62,763 nt of DNA from Clostridia bacterium (GTDB lineage Bacteria; Bacillota; Clostridia; Oscillospirales; Acutalibacteraceae): contig JAFXDE010000050.1 of NCBI GenBank assembly GCA_017516315.1, positions 1 to 62,763 of the forward strand. The letters are read 5' to 3'. The first letter of the stretch is position 1, and the number at the start of each line of letters is the position of its first letter. The position numbers and the translations under genes were made by a program. Below are positions 17,262 to 24,948 of this stretch, in pieces. The notes below the pieces were generated by a model. The model ran no database searches. It was not told the DNA's origin and saw only the letters and a list, made by a program, of their open reading frames with translations.

Positions 17262-18637
17262 TTCTTGTCTGCATTTTCATTATGATTACCGTAACGGGCA
17301 AGGTAGCCGGAAACAGCGGCAAGTTCTTTATGAAGCAGCAGAGATCCATCGGCGATGTAAACGGCTACATCGAAGAAATGATAACAGGACAGAAGGTTAT
17401 CAAGGTTTTCTGTCACGAAGAAAAGACAAAGGAAGAATTTGACAAAAAGAATGAGGAGCTTTACCTTAACGCCTTCTCAGCAAATAAATTCGTCAATATG
17501 CTCGGCCCCATCAATAACAACCTCGGACATCTTCAGTATGTTATCCTCGCCATAGTCGGCTGCTTCCTCGCTGTTATGACGGCGCAGAACATATTCCCCG
17601 AAAGCGGCTTTATGAGCATTTTCTCGCTGACAGCAGGCTCTGTCGCCACCTTCCTCGGCTACTCTAAATCCTTTACTATGCCTATTAACCAGATTTCTCA
17701 GCAGCTCAACTCCGTAGTTATGGCTATGGCCGGTGCAAAGAGAATTTTCGAGGTCATTGACACTCCGAGCGAGCAGGACGAAGGCTATGTAACCCTCGTA
17801 AACGCGAAAGAAACCGACGGAGAGCTTACGGAAACTCCCGAGCATACTGGACTTTGGGCATGGAAGCATCCTCATCAGGACGGCACTGTTACCTATCAGA
17901 AATTAGAGGGTGAGGTCCGTATGTTCGATGTGGACTTCGGCTATACAGAAGAAAAGACCGTGCTTAAAAATATAACTCTTTACGCTGAGCCGGGACAGAA
18001 GGTAGCCTTTGTAGGTGCCACCGGTGCAGGTAAAACCACCATAACCAACCTCATTAACCGCTTTTACGATATCGCTGACGGTAAAATAAGATACGACGGC
18101 ATCAACATCAATAAAATAAGAAAAAGGGATCTTCGCCGTTCACTCGGTATCGTATTACAGGACACAAATCTTTTCACGGGTACCGTAAAGGAAAACATAC
18201 GCTACGGAAATCTCGACGCAACAGATGAAGAAATCATCGAAGCAGCTAAGAAGGCCAACGCCCACTCCTTTATTTCCCGTCTTCCTCAGGGCTATGACAC
18301 TATGCTGACGGGTAACGGAGCAAATCTTTCACAGGGTCAGCGTCAGCTCATTTCCATCGCCCGTGCCGCAGTAGCAGACCCGCCCGTAATGATTCTCGAC
18401 GAGGCTACCTCCTCCATCGATACCCGTACGGAGGCTCTCGTTCAAAGAGGTATGGATGCTCTTATGCACGGAAGAACGGTTTTCGTTATCGCACACCGCC
18501 TTTCCACCGTAAGAAACAGCGATGTTATTATGGTGCTCGAAAAGGGAGAGATAATCGAAAGAGGCACTCACGAGGACCTCATAGCTAAAAAAGGCAAATA
18601 CTATCAGCTTTATACAGGTGCATTTGAGCTGGAGTAA
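17228..18637 (+). CDS. ABC exporter pair A, subunit 2, C-terminal fragment with canonical ATPase
   Basis: A 469-codon continuation of the subunit beginning at 16662. It holds the remaining membrane helices and a complete nucleotide-binding domain: Walker A GATGAGKTT, signature LSQGQRQL, Walker B VMILDEATSSID with the catalytic Glu, and the H-loop IAHRLST. With subunit 1 (degenerate site) it would form an LmrCD/BmrCD-type heterodimer with one catalytic site. The ATG at 17228 lies mid-helix and is unlikely to be a natural start. A strong terminator follows the stop codon. Confidence 0.82.
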   Translation: MLTESIPLLFVVLVCIFIMITVTGKVAGNSGKFFMKQQRSIGDVNGYIEEMITGQKVIKVFCHEEKTKEEFDKKNEELYLNAFSANKFVNMLGPINNNLGHLQYVILAIVGCFLAVMTAQNIFPESGFMSIFSLTAGSVATFLGYSKSFTMPINQISQQLNSVVMAMAGAKRIFEVIDTPSEQDEGYVTLVNAKETDGELTETPEHTGLWAWKHPHQDGTVTYQKLEGEVRMFDVDFGYTEEKTVLKNITLYAEPGQKVAFVGATGAGKTTITNLINRFYDIADGKIRYDGININKIRKRDLRRSLGIVLQDTNLFTGTVKENIRYGNLDATDEEIIEAAKKANAHSFISRLPQGYDTMLTGNGANLSQGQRQLISIARAAVADPPVMILDEATSSIDTRTEALVQRGMDALMHGRTVFVIAHRLSTVRNSDVIMVLEKGEIIERGTHEDLIAKKGKYYQLYTGAFELE

Positions 18638-18643
18638 GGAAAA

Positions 18644-18674
18644 GCCGTGACTCGATGTCACGGCTCCTTTTTTT
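18644..18674. terminator. Terminator between the two convergent ABC exporter operons
   Basis: Perfect 8-base-pair stem GCCGTGAC/GTCACGGC (18644-18651 and 18657-18664) followed by a T run on the plus strand. It ends exporter operon A and abuts the stop codon of operon B on the other strand. Confidence 0.85.
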
Positions 18675-20469
18675 ATTTTTTATACTTTTCCGCCTGCAAA
18701 TTAAACATATAGGCATAGGTTCCGTTCTGCTTCATAAGCTCGTCATGGCTTCCGCTTTCGATAATTCTTCCCTTTTCCATAACATAGATTCTGTCTGCTC
18801 CTACGGTAGTAGAAAGTCTGTGAGAAATGAAGATAACGGTCTTATTCTTTGCCGCCTTAATCATCGCCTGATTCAGATTATATTCTGCTATGGGATCAAG
18901 ATTTGCCGAAGGCTCGTCAAGTATTACATAAGGGCAGTTTTTATAAAAAGCACGGGCTATTGCCACCTTCTGTGCCTCACCGCCCGAAAGCATCTTGCCT
19001 TCATTGTCAAATTCTCTGAGAAGCTCTGTGTCAGTACCCTTGTCGAGCTTTTTATCGAAGCCGCTGTGACGGAGTGCTTCCTCGACCTTTTCTCTGTCGA
19101 AGGTATCGCTGAGAGCTACATTTTCACCGGTTTTACAGGCAAAAAGCTGGAAATCCTGAAATACCGCCGCAAACCGGTCACGGTGAGAAGCAACGGTTAC
19201 CTCTCTTATATCCTCACCGTCGATGAGAATCTGTCCGTCAGTCACATCGTAAAGGCGGAGAAGCAGATTTGTAAGAGTAGTCTTGCCTGCACCGTTATAG
19301 CCTACGAGAGCGATTTTTTCATAAGGCTTTACGGTGAGATTGATGTCCTGCAGGGTAGGCTCGCTGTTACCGGGATAGGTAAAATCCAAGCCTTTAATCA
19401 CTATCTCCTTCGGCTCTTTACATTCAGCCCTTCCTTCTCCGTCCTTTATTTTCGGCTCGTACTTTAAGAATTCACGATACTTCTCTATCATCTTGCCTCT
19501 TTCGGAGAAAATAGCTACAGCCCACACCGTAAGAAAATTTACGGACACGGCGATAGAATAAGCGCCGTTAAAAGCCGCAACGAAATCACCAGCCGAAAGA
19601 GTTTCCCTGACGAGAACACAGTAGCCGAGATACAGAGGAAGCACAAACATAAAGCCGAATATCTGTATACCCGCATCCTGCACGAAGGAAACAGCGGAAA
19701 TCTTTTTCCAATATCTTTTCTGATTGTCGATAACATCATCTGCCGCGTCGTTGTAGCGGTCAATAAGAATAGGATGGATGTTATTCATCCTGACCTCCTT
19801 GGCATAATCCTGAAGGTAAAAAACACGCTGAAAATAGTCGCTTCTGCGATGGTATTCCGTATTATCCCTTCTTCTTGCCATCTGGAGATCGCCCCTCTTT
19901 CTGCTCAAGGGCAGAAAAGCACCGATAATACCGAGAATTATCAGAAGACACACCGGGTCAATGGTAAGAAGCACACCGCCGATAGTAAGAAAGGAAACAA
20001 GGTTACCCACATAGTTTCTCACAAGGCCTAAAAGGTTTGCGATGTTATCGGAGGAGGATTCGATAGTGAGAATAAAGCTGTTATAAAATTCGGGGTCATC
20101 GTAATTCGAAAGATCTACGGCTTTGGCTTTTTCATAAAGAGTTTTATTCAGTCCGTAGTAGACTTTTTCCCTCGCCGCATTCCAGTAGAATTCCTGGAAA
20201 AGCCAGCTGAACACCTTGCTGCCGACTAAAACTACGGCAATAAAAGCTACGGCTGTGAATATTCTTTCCAGTCTCTCACCCTCGCTGACCACATCTATGA
20301 TATATTTAAGACCTACCACACTGATAAGCCTTGTAGGAACGGTGGTAAGAATACCCATTAAAAAGTCACCGATAACCAGCACAGGAGAAATCTTAAAGAG
20401 CAATTTAACGAAAAAGAAGATATTTGAGAAGGTGGAGTGGGCTGTCTCTCTTTTTTTCTTATCAGACAT
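18673..20469 (-). CDS. ABC exporter pair B, subunit 2 (ATPase/permease)
   Basis: A 598-residue half-transporter: six membrane helices, then a nucleotide-binding domain with Walker A (GYNGAGKTT), signature (LSGGEAQKVAIARAF), Walker B (YVILDEPSANLD) and H-loop (ISHRLST). All catalytic residues are intact. The ATG at 20469 is preferred over 20490 because GGAGG lies 9 bases before it and it overlaps the upstream gene by 8 bases. Together with the gene at 20462 it should form a heterodimer; the SGGE(A/N)QK signatures resemble those of clostridial peptide or drug exporters. The substrate is unknown. Confidence 0.9.
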   Translation of the reverse strand: MSDKKKRETAHSTFSNIFFFVKLLFKISPVLVIGDFLMGILTTVPTRLISVVGLKYIIDVVSEGERLERIFTAVAFIAVVLVGSKVFSWLFQEFYWNAAREKVYYGLNKTLYEKAKAVDLSNYDDPEFYNSFILTIESSSDNIANLLGLVRNYVGNLVSFLTIGGVLLTIDPVCLLIILGIIGAFLPLSRKRGDLQMARRRDNTEYHRRSDYFQRVFYLQDYAKEVRMNNIHPILIDRYNDAADDVIDNQKRYWKKISAVSFVQDAGIQIFGFMFVLPLYLGYCVLVRETLSAGDFVAAFNGAYSIAVSVNFLTVWAVAIFSERGKMIEKYREFLKYEPKIKDGEGRAECKEPKEIVIKGLDFTYPGNSEPTLQDINLTVKPYEKIALVGYNGAGKTTLTNLLLRLYDVTDGQILIDGEDIREVTVASHRDRFAAVFQDFQLFACKTGENVALSDTFDREKVEEALRHSGFDKKLDKGTDTELLREFDNEGKMLSGGEAQKVAIARAFYKNCPYVILDEPSANLDPIAEYNLNQAMIKAAKNKTVIFISHRLSTTVGADRIYVMEKGRIIESGSHDELMKQNGTYAYMFNLQAEKYKK

Positions 20470-22288
20470 TTTCATCCGCCTCCTTTGCACTCTGATAGCT
20501 GGAAGCCTGCAGAGTAAACATCTCTCTGTATTTACCGTCTCTTTTCATAAGCTCCTCATGAGTTCCCTGCTCGTAAATTCTTCCTTCACCGATAACGATG
20601 ATTCTGTCAGAAAGGACAGCCGAGGAAAGTCGGTGGGAAATATAAAGGACAGCCTTGTTTTCCGTAGCTCTGATAAGCTCCTCGTACATTTTATACTCGG
20701 CTATGGGGTCAAGAGCAGAGGAGGGCTCGTCGAGTACGGCAAACTGAAAATCCTTCGCGAAAAGTCTCGCAGCGGAAACCTTCTGATTTTCACCGCCGGA
20801 CAGACCTATACCGTCCTTACGGAACTCCTTGGTGATTACCGTATCACCGCCGTCGGGAAGCTCGGAAATCTTTTCCCAAATACCGCTTTGCTTAAGAGCT
20901 TCTCTCGCCCTTTCCTTGTCACCTTTATCGCAGTCGTGTCCGATAACATTTTCGAAAACAGAAAGAGCGAAATTTTTATAATCCTGGAAAACGGCGCCGA
21001 AGCTGTTACGGTAAGCCTCCGTGTCATATTCCTTTATGTTTACTCCGTTATAAAGTATCTCGCCCTCGGTGGGATCGTAAAATCTCAGAAGGAGCTTTAC
21101 GAGAGTAGATTTACCTGCCCCGTTAACACCTACGAGAGCTAAGGTTTCGCCCTTATTTATCTTAAAGGAAACGTTTTCGAGAGAATTTTTCTTTGCCGAG
21201 GGATAACGGAAGGTCACATTTCTGAACTCTATGCTTTCGAAATCATCGGGTATTCTTTCTCCCGGCTTTATTTTCGGCTCATATTCGAAAAATTCACGGA
21301 GATTCTGGAAATAAAGCGCCATCTGTACCAGAACATCGAAATTTCTTGCCACGGATAAGGTGCCCTCCTTAACGGAGTTGATGGCGGCAAGAACAACGGA
21401 GAAGCCCGATACAGTCAAAGAGGAGCCGAAAACGAACTGAAAAGCCGCATAGGCATAGGTACCGATAACGGGAATGAATTCACTGAAAAGAGAGCTTACG
21501 GTAGAATAGATAAAAAGCTTCAGACCGTATTTTCTGAGTATCTCCACATTAGCATCGATAGCCGCCTTAAAGCGGTACATAAGCACGGCAAAGATATTCG
21601 AGGTTCGCATATCCTTGGAGAAATCCTTAAGAAAAACAGTTCTCTGTATGTATGCCTTGACTCTGTTATTCTTCGTCATTTCCAGGTCGCGCTTGTAAAC
21701 GAGCTTGCTTTTTACTGTCTCCACGATAAAGACAAGCACCACGGGAAGAAGGAAAAGAAGATAAACAGGGTCGATAGAGGTTACCGTACCGATAACCATA
21801 CAAAGGGTGATTATACTGCCTACGATGGAGGCTACGGAACCGCATACCTGGTCGAAATAGCTCCAGGCAAGCACATTGGTGGCTCTCTGATACTTATCGT
21901 AAAATTCGGGATTTTCGTAGCAGTCCACATCAAGTGTGAGAGCTTTTTCGAAAATCTGATTATTAAGAACCTTAAGCACATATTTATTCGAGGCACTTAC
22001 CATATAGCTTGACAGCCACTGAGTCCCGTTCACTAAAAGGCAGACGCCTAAAAAAGCAAGAAGAGTAAATAAATACTCTTTGAAATCTCCGTCACCGTCC
22101 AGTATACCTAACAGCACCTTAAGAAAAAGAATATTCTGAATGAAATTTCCGAAAAGAAAAGCCGTCAGACTGTTAAGCAGATGTCCTATCATCAGCTTTT
22201 TATCGCATTTCCATACGAGCTTTACCGCATAGACTATGTTTTTAAATACAGGTACGCTTCTGGCCTCTTCGAGAGGAATACGTCTCAT
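20462..22288 (-). CDS. ABC exporter pair B, subunit 1 (ATPase/permease)
   Basis: A 608-residue half-transporter with an N-terminal transmembrane domain and a C-terminal nucleotide-binding domain: Walker A GVNGAGKST, signature LSGGENQKVSAARLF, Walker B FAVLDEPSSALD, H-loop ISHRLSS. Both subunits of this pair have canonical ATPase motifs, unlike pair A. It is the first gene of a two-gene minus-strand operon. An AGGTG site precedes the ATG. The roughly 110-base leader carries an intrinsic terminator with an overlapping short reading frame, which suggests transcriptional attenuation (see the findings). Confidence 0.9.
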   Translation of the reverse strand: MRRIPLEEARSVPVFKNIVYAVKLVWKCDKKLMIGHLLNSLTAFLFGNFIQNILFLKVLLGILDGDGDFKEYLFTLLAFLGVCLLVNGTQWLSSYMVSASNKYVLKVLNNQIFEKALTLDVDCYENPEFYDKYQRATNVLAWSYFDQVCGSVASIVGSIITLCMVIGTVTSIDPVYLLFLLPVVLVFIVETVKSKLVYKRDLEMTKNNRVKAYIQRTVFLKDFSKDMRTSNIFAVLMYRFKAAIDANVEILRKYGLKLFIYSTVSSLFSEFIPVIGTYAYAAFQFVFGSSLTVSGFSVVLAAINSVKEGTLSVARNFDVLVQMALYFQNLREFFEYEPKIKPGERIPDDFESIEFRNVTFRYPSAKKNSLENVSFKINKGETLALVGVNGAGKSTLVKLLLRFYDPTEGEILYNGVNIKEYDTEAYRNSFGAVFQDYKNFALSVFENVIGHDCDKGDKERAREALKQSGIWEKISELPDGGDTVITKEFRKDGIGLSGGENQKVSAARLFAKDFQFAVLDEPSSALDPIAEYKMYEELIRATENKAVLYISHRLSSAVLSDRIIVIGEGRIYEQGTHEELMKRDGKYREMFTLQASSYQSAKEADENV

Positions 22289-22314
22289 TTTTTCACCTCA
22301 TTCTTATTCATCCT

Positions 22315-22353
22315 TTAAAAAAGCCCCGGATTTCTCCGAAGCTGAAAAGTCAT
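22315..22353 (-). CDS. Candidate 12-codon leader peptide in front of ABC pair B
   Basis: On the minus strand an ATG at 22353 opens a 12-codon frame (MTFQLRRNPGLF) that runs through the whole terminator stem-loop and stops at the end of its T run. A ribosome on this frame would disturb the terminator, as in known leader-peptide attenuators. There is no clear ribosome binding site, so translation is uncertain. Confidence 0.3.
   Translation of the reverse strand: MTFQLRRNPGLF
22316..22343 (-). terminator. Leader terminator (attenuator) of ABC pair B
   Basis: Minus-strand hairpin AGCTTCGGA-GAAA-TCCGGGGCT, nine base pairs with two G-U pairs and a GAAA tetraloop, followed directly by six Ts. It lies between the promoter (22402-22429) and the start codon at 22288, so it must be read through for the exporter to be expressed. 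Confidence 0.7.
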
Positions 22354-22401
22354 TGATGTATTTTCTGAGTGCAACGCCTGTATGAGTACAACCGCTTTTT
22401 T

Positions 22402-22429
22402 ATAATAACATATTTTTATTTTTTGTCAA
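22402..22429 (-). promoter_or_regulatory. Promoter of ABC exporter pair B
   Basis: On the minus strand: -35 TTGACA (22424-22429), 16-base A-rich spacer, -10 TATTAT (22402-22407). The transcript starts about 105 bases before the ABC gene. Confidence 0.65.
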
Positions 22430-22571
22430 TATAAGTAATATTTTTTAATCATCGGCTGAACAGGATATCAAAACACCTGTTGATTTCGTTTATATCTGAC
22501 TTTTTGTTATTATTGCACAAATTTTTTCGCCTTACATCGGGGTTTTTCTCTGCAAAATAATTCATATCTGC

Positions 22572-22600
22572 TTGCTATGAATTAAAAAGCGTGATATACT
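22572..22600 (+). promoter_or_regulatory. Promoter of the isc operon
   Basis: -35 TTGCTA (22572-22577), 17-base spacer, -10 TATACT (22595-22600). The -10 box overlaps the palindrome at 22599-22613. Confidence 0.65.
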
Positions 22601-22613
22601 ACTTACAAAGTAG
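22599..22613. promoter_or_regulatory. Palindromic operator, probable Rrf2/IscR binding site
   Basis: Perfect palindrome CTACTT-ACA-AAGTAG covering the transcription start of iscR-iscS-iscU. Its position predicts repression of the operon, most simply by the Rrf2 protein encoded first. Confidence 0.65.
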
Positions 22614-22650
22614 GAATTCTTTTTGAATCCTTAAAGAAAGGAGTGCTGAA

Positions 22651-23094
22651 ATGAAAATTTCCACCAAAGGCAGATACGGTCTTCGTGTAATGACGGATAT
22701 TGCTGTCAATACTGAAAAGGGCGGTCTCGTCTCCCTTAAGGACATCGCCGAAAGAGAGCACCTGTCGGAAAAATATCTCGAGCAGATAGTCGGCGCTCTT
22801 GTCAGAGAGGGACTTCTCAAATCCGTCAGAGGCGCTAAGGGCGGTTATCATCTCACGGCTGAGCCCGAAAATATCACCGTCGAGCAAATACTAAAGGCCA
22901 CAGAGGGCAGTCTTGCCCCCGTCGCCTGTGCAGAGGATAACGGCAGATGCGAAAATTACGGCGACTGCGTAACCTCATTTATATGGACTGAGATCTACAA
23001 GGCAACTATTTCCGTTGTCAGCAGAATCACCCTCAAGGACCTCGCAGAAAGAAGCAATACATTGGAAAAAACAGAAATGGAGTGTTTGAAATGA
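22651..23094 (+). CDS. iscR: Rrf2 family regulator, IscR-like Fe-S sensor
   Basis: A 147-residue Rrf2 protein. The start [18 protein letters not shown] is a family hallmark, the helix-turn-helix spans about residues 28-50 ([19 protein letters not shown]), and three cysteines spaced C-x6-C-x5-C near residues 91-104 can bind an Fe-S cluster as in IscR. It heads the iscR-iscS-iscU operon and probably represses it through the palindrome at 22599-22613, sensing Fe-S or cysteine status. AAAGGAG lies upstream of the ATG. A CymR-like cysteine regulator is the alternative, but the cysteine triad favours IscR. Confidence 0.88.
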   Translation: MKISTKGRYGLRVMTDIAVNTEKGGLVSLKDIAEREHLSEKYLEQIVGALVREGLLKSVRGAKGGYHLTAEPENITVEQILKATEGSLAPVACAEDNGRCENYGDCVTSFIWTEIYKATISVVSRITLKDLAERSNTLEKTEMECLK

Positions 23095-24272
23095 GATATG
23101 TTTATGCGGACAATGCGGCAACAACTCCCGTTTCCCCGAAGGTTGTTGAAGCAGTTCTTCCCTATATGACCGAATTCTACGGAAACCCTTCGAGCCTTTA
23201 TCAGACAGGTCAGAAGGCCTTCAAAGCCGTAGACAAAGCAAGACAGCAGGTAGCTGATGCTCTCGGTGCCGAAAAGGATGAAATCTTTTTCACCTCAGGC
23301 GGCTCCGAGGCTGATAACTGGGCTATCAAGGGTGCGGCAGCTCTCGGCGCAAAGAAGGGTAAAAAGCATCTGATTACCACAAAAATTGAGCATCACGCTG
23401 TTCTTCATACTATGCAGACCTTAGAAAAGCAGGGCTTCACAGTTACTTACCTCGATGTTTACGATAACGGAATCGTAAGAGTAGAGGATGTAGAAAAGGC
23501 TATCACCGACGAAACCTGCCTGGTTACCATAATGTATGCAAATAACGAAATCGGTACCATTCAGCCTATCCCCGAAATCGGTAAGCTTTGTAAGGAAAAG
23601 GGCGTCCTCTTCCACACAGACGCCGTACAGGCCGTAGGCCATGTAGCTATCGACGTAAAGGAGCAGAACATCGATATGCTCTCCCTTTCAGGTCATAAAT
23701 TCCACGCTGTCAAGGGCATCGGCGCCCTCTACTGCAGAAAAGGCATCCGTCTTCCTAACCTTATTGAGGGCGGCGGACAGGAAAAGGGCAGAAGAGCAGG
23801 TACGGAAAATGTTCCCGGTATCGTTGGTCTCGGCGTAGCAATCACAGATATGTGTGCCGACATAGAAGAAAACGCGAAAAAGGTTTCTGCTCTTCGTGAC
23901 AGACTTTTCGAGGGTGCAAGTAAAATCTCCCACTCGAGAATAAACGGTGACAGAGAAAAGAGACTTCCCGGTAACTTCAGTATGTGCTTCGAGGGTATCG
24001 AGGGTGAAAGCTTACTTCTTATGCTGGATATGCAGGGTGTATGCGCCTCCAGCGGCAGCGCCTGTACCTCAGGCTCTCTTGACCCGAGCCATGTTCTTTT
24101 AGCTATCGGCCTCAAGCATGAGGTAGCACACGGCTCACTGAGACTTTCCTTAAGCGAAAGCAATACCGTCGAGGATGTAGACTATATTCTCGAGGTTCTT
24201 CCTCCCATCGTTGACAGACTCCGTCAGATGTCACCTCTTTGGGAGCATATATTAGAAAACGAAAAAGCATAA
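23091..24272 (+). CDS. iscS: Cysteine desulfurase IscS/NifS
   Basis: A 393-residue PLP-dependent enzyme that takes sulfur from cysteine for Fe-S cluster assembly. Visible motifs: [14 protein letters not shown] at the N-terminus, the PLP lysine in [12 protein letters not shown], and the sulfur-carrying Cys in [17 protein letters not shown]. The ATG at 23091 is chosen over an upstream GTG: GGAG lies 8 bases before it and it overlaps the iscR stop by 4 bases. The scaffold gene iscU follows. Confidence 0.95.
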   Translation: MRYVYADNAATTPVSPKVVEAVLPYMTEFYGNPSSLYQTGQKAFKAVDKARQQVADALGAEKDEIFFTSGGSEADNWAIKGAAALGAKKGKKHLITTKIEHHAVLHTMQTLEKQGFTVTYLDVYDNGIVRVEDVEKAITDETCLVTIMYANNEIGTIQPIPEIGKLCKEKGVLFHTDAVQAVGHVAIDVKEQNIDMLSLSGHKFHAVKGIGALYCRKGIRLPNLIEGGGQEKGRRAGTENVPGIVGLGVAITDMCADIEENAKKVSALRDRLFEGASKISHSRINGDREKRLPGNFSMCFEGIEGESLLLMLDMQGVCASSGSACTSGSLDPSHVLLAIGLKHEVAHGSLRLSLSESNTVEDVDYILEVLPPIVDRLRQMSPLWEHILENEKA

Positions 24273-24286
24273 AGGAGACAGGACAA

Positions 24287-24718
24287 ATGGAATACAGCGC
24301 AAAAGTAATGGAGCATTTTACTAATCCTCACAATGTAGGCGAGATTCCCGACGCCAACGGTATCGGCGAAATCGGCAATGCAAAGTGCGGTGACATAATG
24401 AAAATGTACCTCAAAATCGAAAATGATGTGGTAATAGATGTCAAGTTCAAAACCTATGGCTGTGCATCAGCTATCGCAACAAGCTCAATCGCTACCGATA
24501 TGATCAAGGGTCAGCCCATAAGCGAGGTTCTCAAGCTCACAAACAGTGCAGTAGTCGAAGCTCTCGACGGTCTTCCCGCAGTAAAGATTCACTGCAGCGT
24601 TCTCGCCGAGCAGGCTGTAAAGGCAGCACTCGCAGACTACTATAAGAGACAGGGCATTGATCCCGAGCCTATCGTAGGTAAGCTCGAAGACCATGACCAC
24701 GATGCTTGTCATATATAA
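24287..24718 (+). CDS. iscU: Fe-S cluster scaffold protein IscU/NifU-N
   Basis: A 143-residue scaffold for Fe-S cluster assembly. The three cluster-ligand cysteines are in GNAKCGD, TYGCASAIA and IHCSVLAEQA, with the conserved Asp next to the first. It ends in a His/Asp-rich tail (EDHDHDACHI) with a fourth cysteine, common in clostridial NifU-like proteins. AAAGGAG precedes the ATG at 24287; an upstream in-frame start at 24239 would lie within iscS and is rejected. A strong terminator follows. Confidence 0.94.
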   Translation: MEYSAKVMEHFTNPHNVGEIPDANGIGEIGNAKCGDIMKMYLKIENDVVIDVKFKTYGCASAIATSSIATDMIKGQPISEVLKLTNSAVVEALDGLPAVKIHCSVLAEQAVKAALADYYKRQGIDPEPIVGKLEDHDHDACHI

Positions 24719-24736
24719 AATTTAAAAGCTTAAAAA

Positions 24737-24792
24737 GAGGGTACCTTTAACGCCTACACTCCATAAGGCGAAAGAGGTACCCTCTTTTTTTT
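24737..24792 (+). terminator. Terminator of the isc operon
   Basis: Outer stem GAGGGTACCT/AGGTACCCTC (24737-24746 and 24775-24784), inner stem CGCC/GGCG, followed by a T run of eight. Confidence 0.88.
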
Positions 24793-24862
24793 ACTATAAT
24801 AATCCACAAAAAAGCCTTCCGTTTTTTGGATTCCGATATACTTCAATATAACTGCTATTCAA

Positions 24863-24891
24863 TTGACAAATATCTTATAAATTGTTATTAT
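24863..24891 (+). promoter_or_regulatory. Promoter of the large secreted protein gene
   Basis: -35 TTGACA (24863-24868), 17-base spacer, -10 TATTAT (24886-24891). It leaves a leader of about 50 bases. Confidence 0.65.
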
Positions 24892-24948
24892 TATATGGGG
24901 AATTTTCTGCAAAGAAGCCTTAATTTTTTTTAAAAAGGAATGATTAAA

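Larger units (their letters stand above)
22354..22650. other. Intergenic region between ABC pair B and iscR
   Basis: No gene is seen here. It holds the minus-strand promoter (22402-22429), two direct copies of a GTTG(T/C)ACTCA word in the ABC leader (about 22370-22395), an AT-rich stretch without other signals, and the iscR promoter and palindrome (22572-22613). Confidence 0.6.

Noticed and set aside
18655-21142. Long open frames on the plus strand opposite ABC pair B (up to about 308 codons)
   Set aside because: They lie antisense to two complete ABC genes with all motifs, have no ribosome binding sites and encode no recognisable domain.
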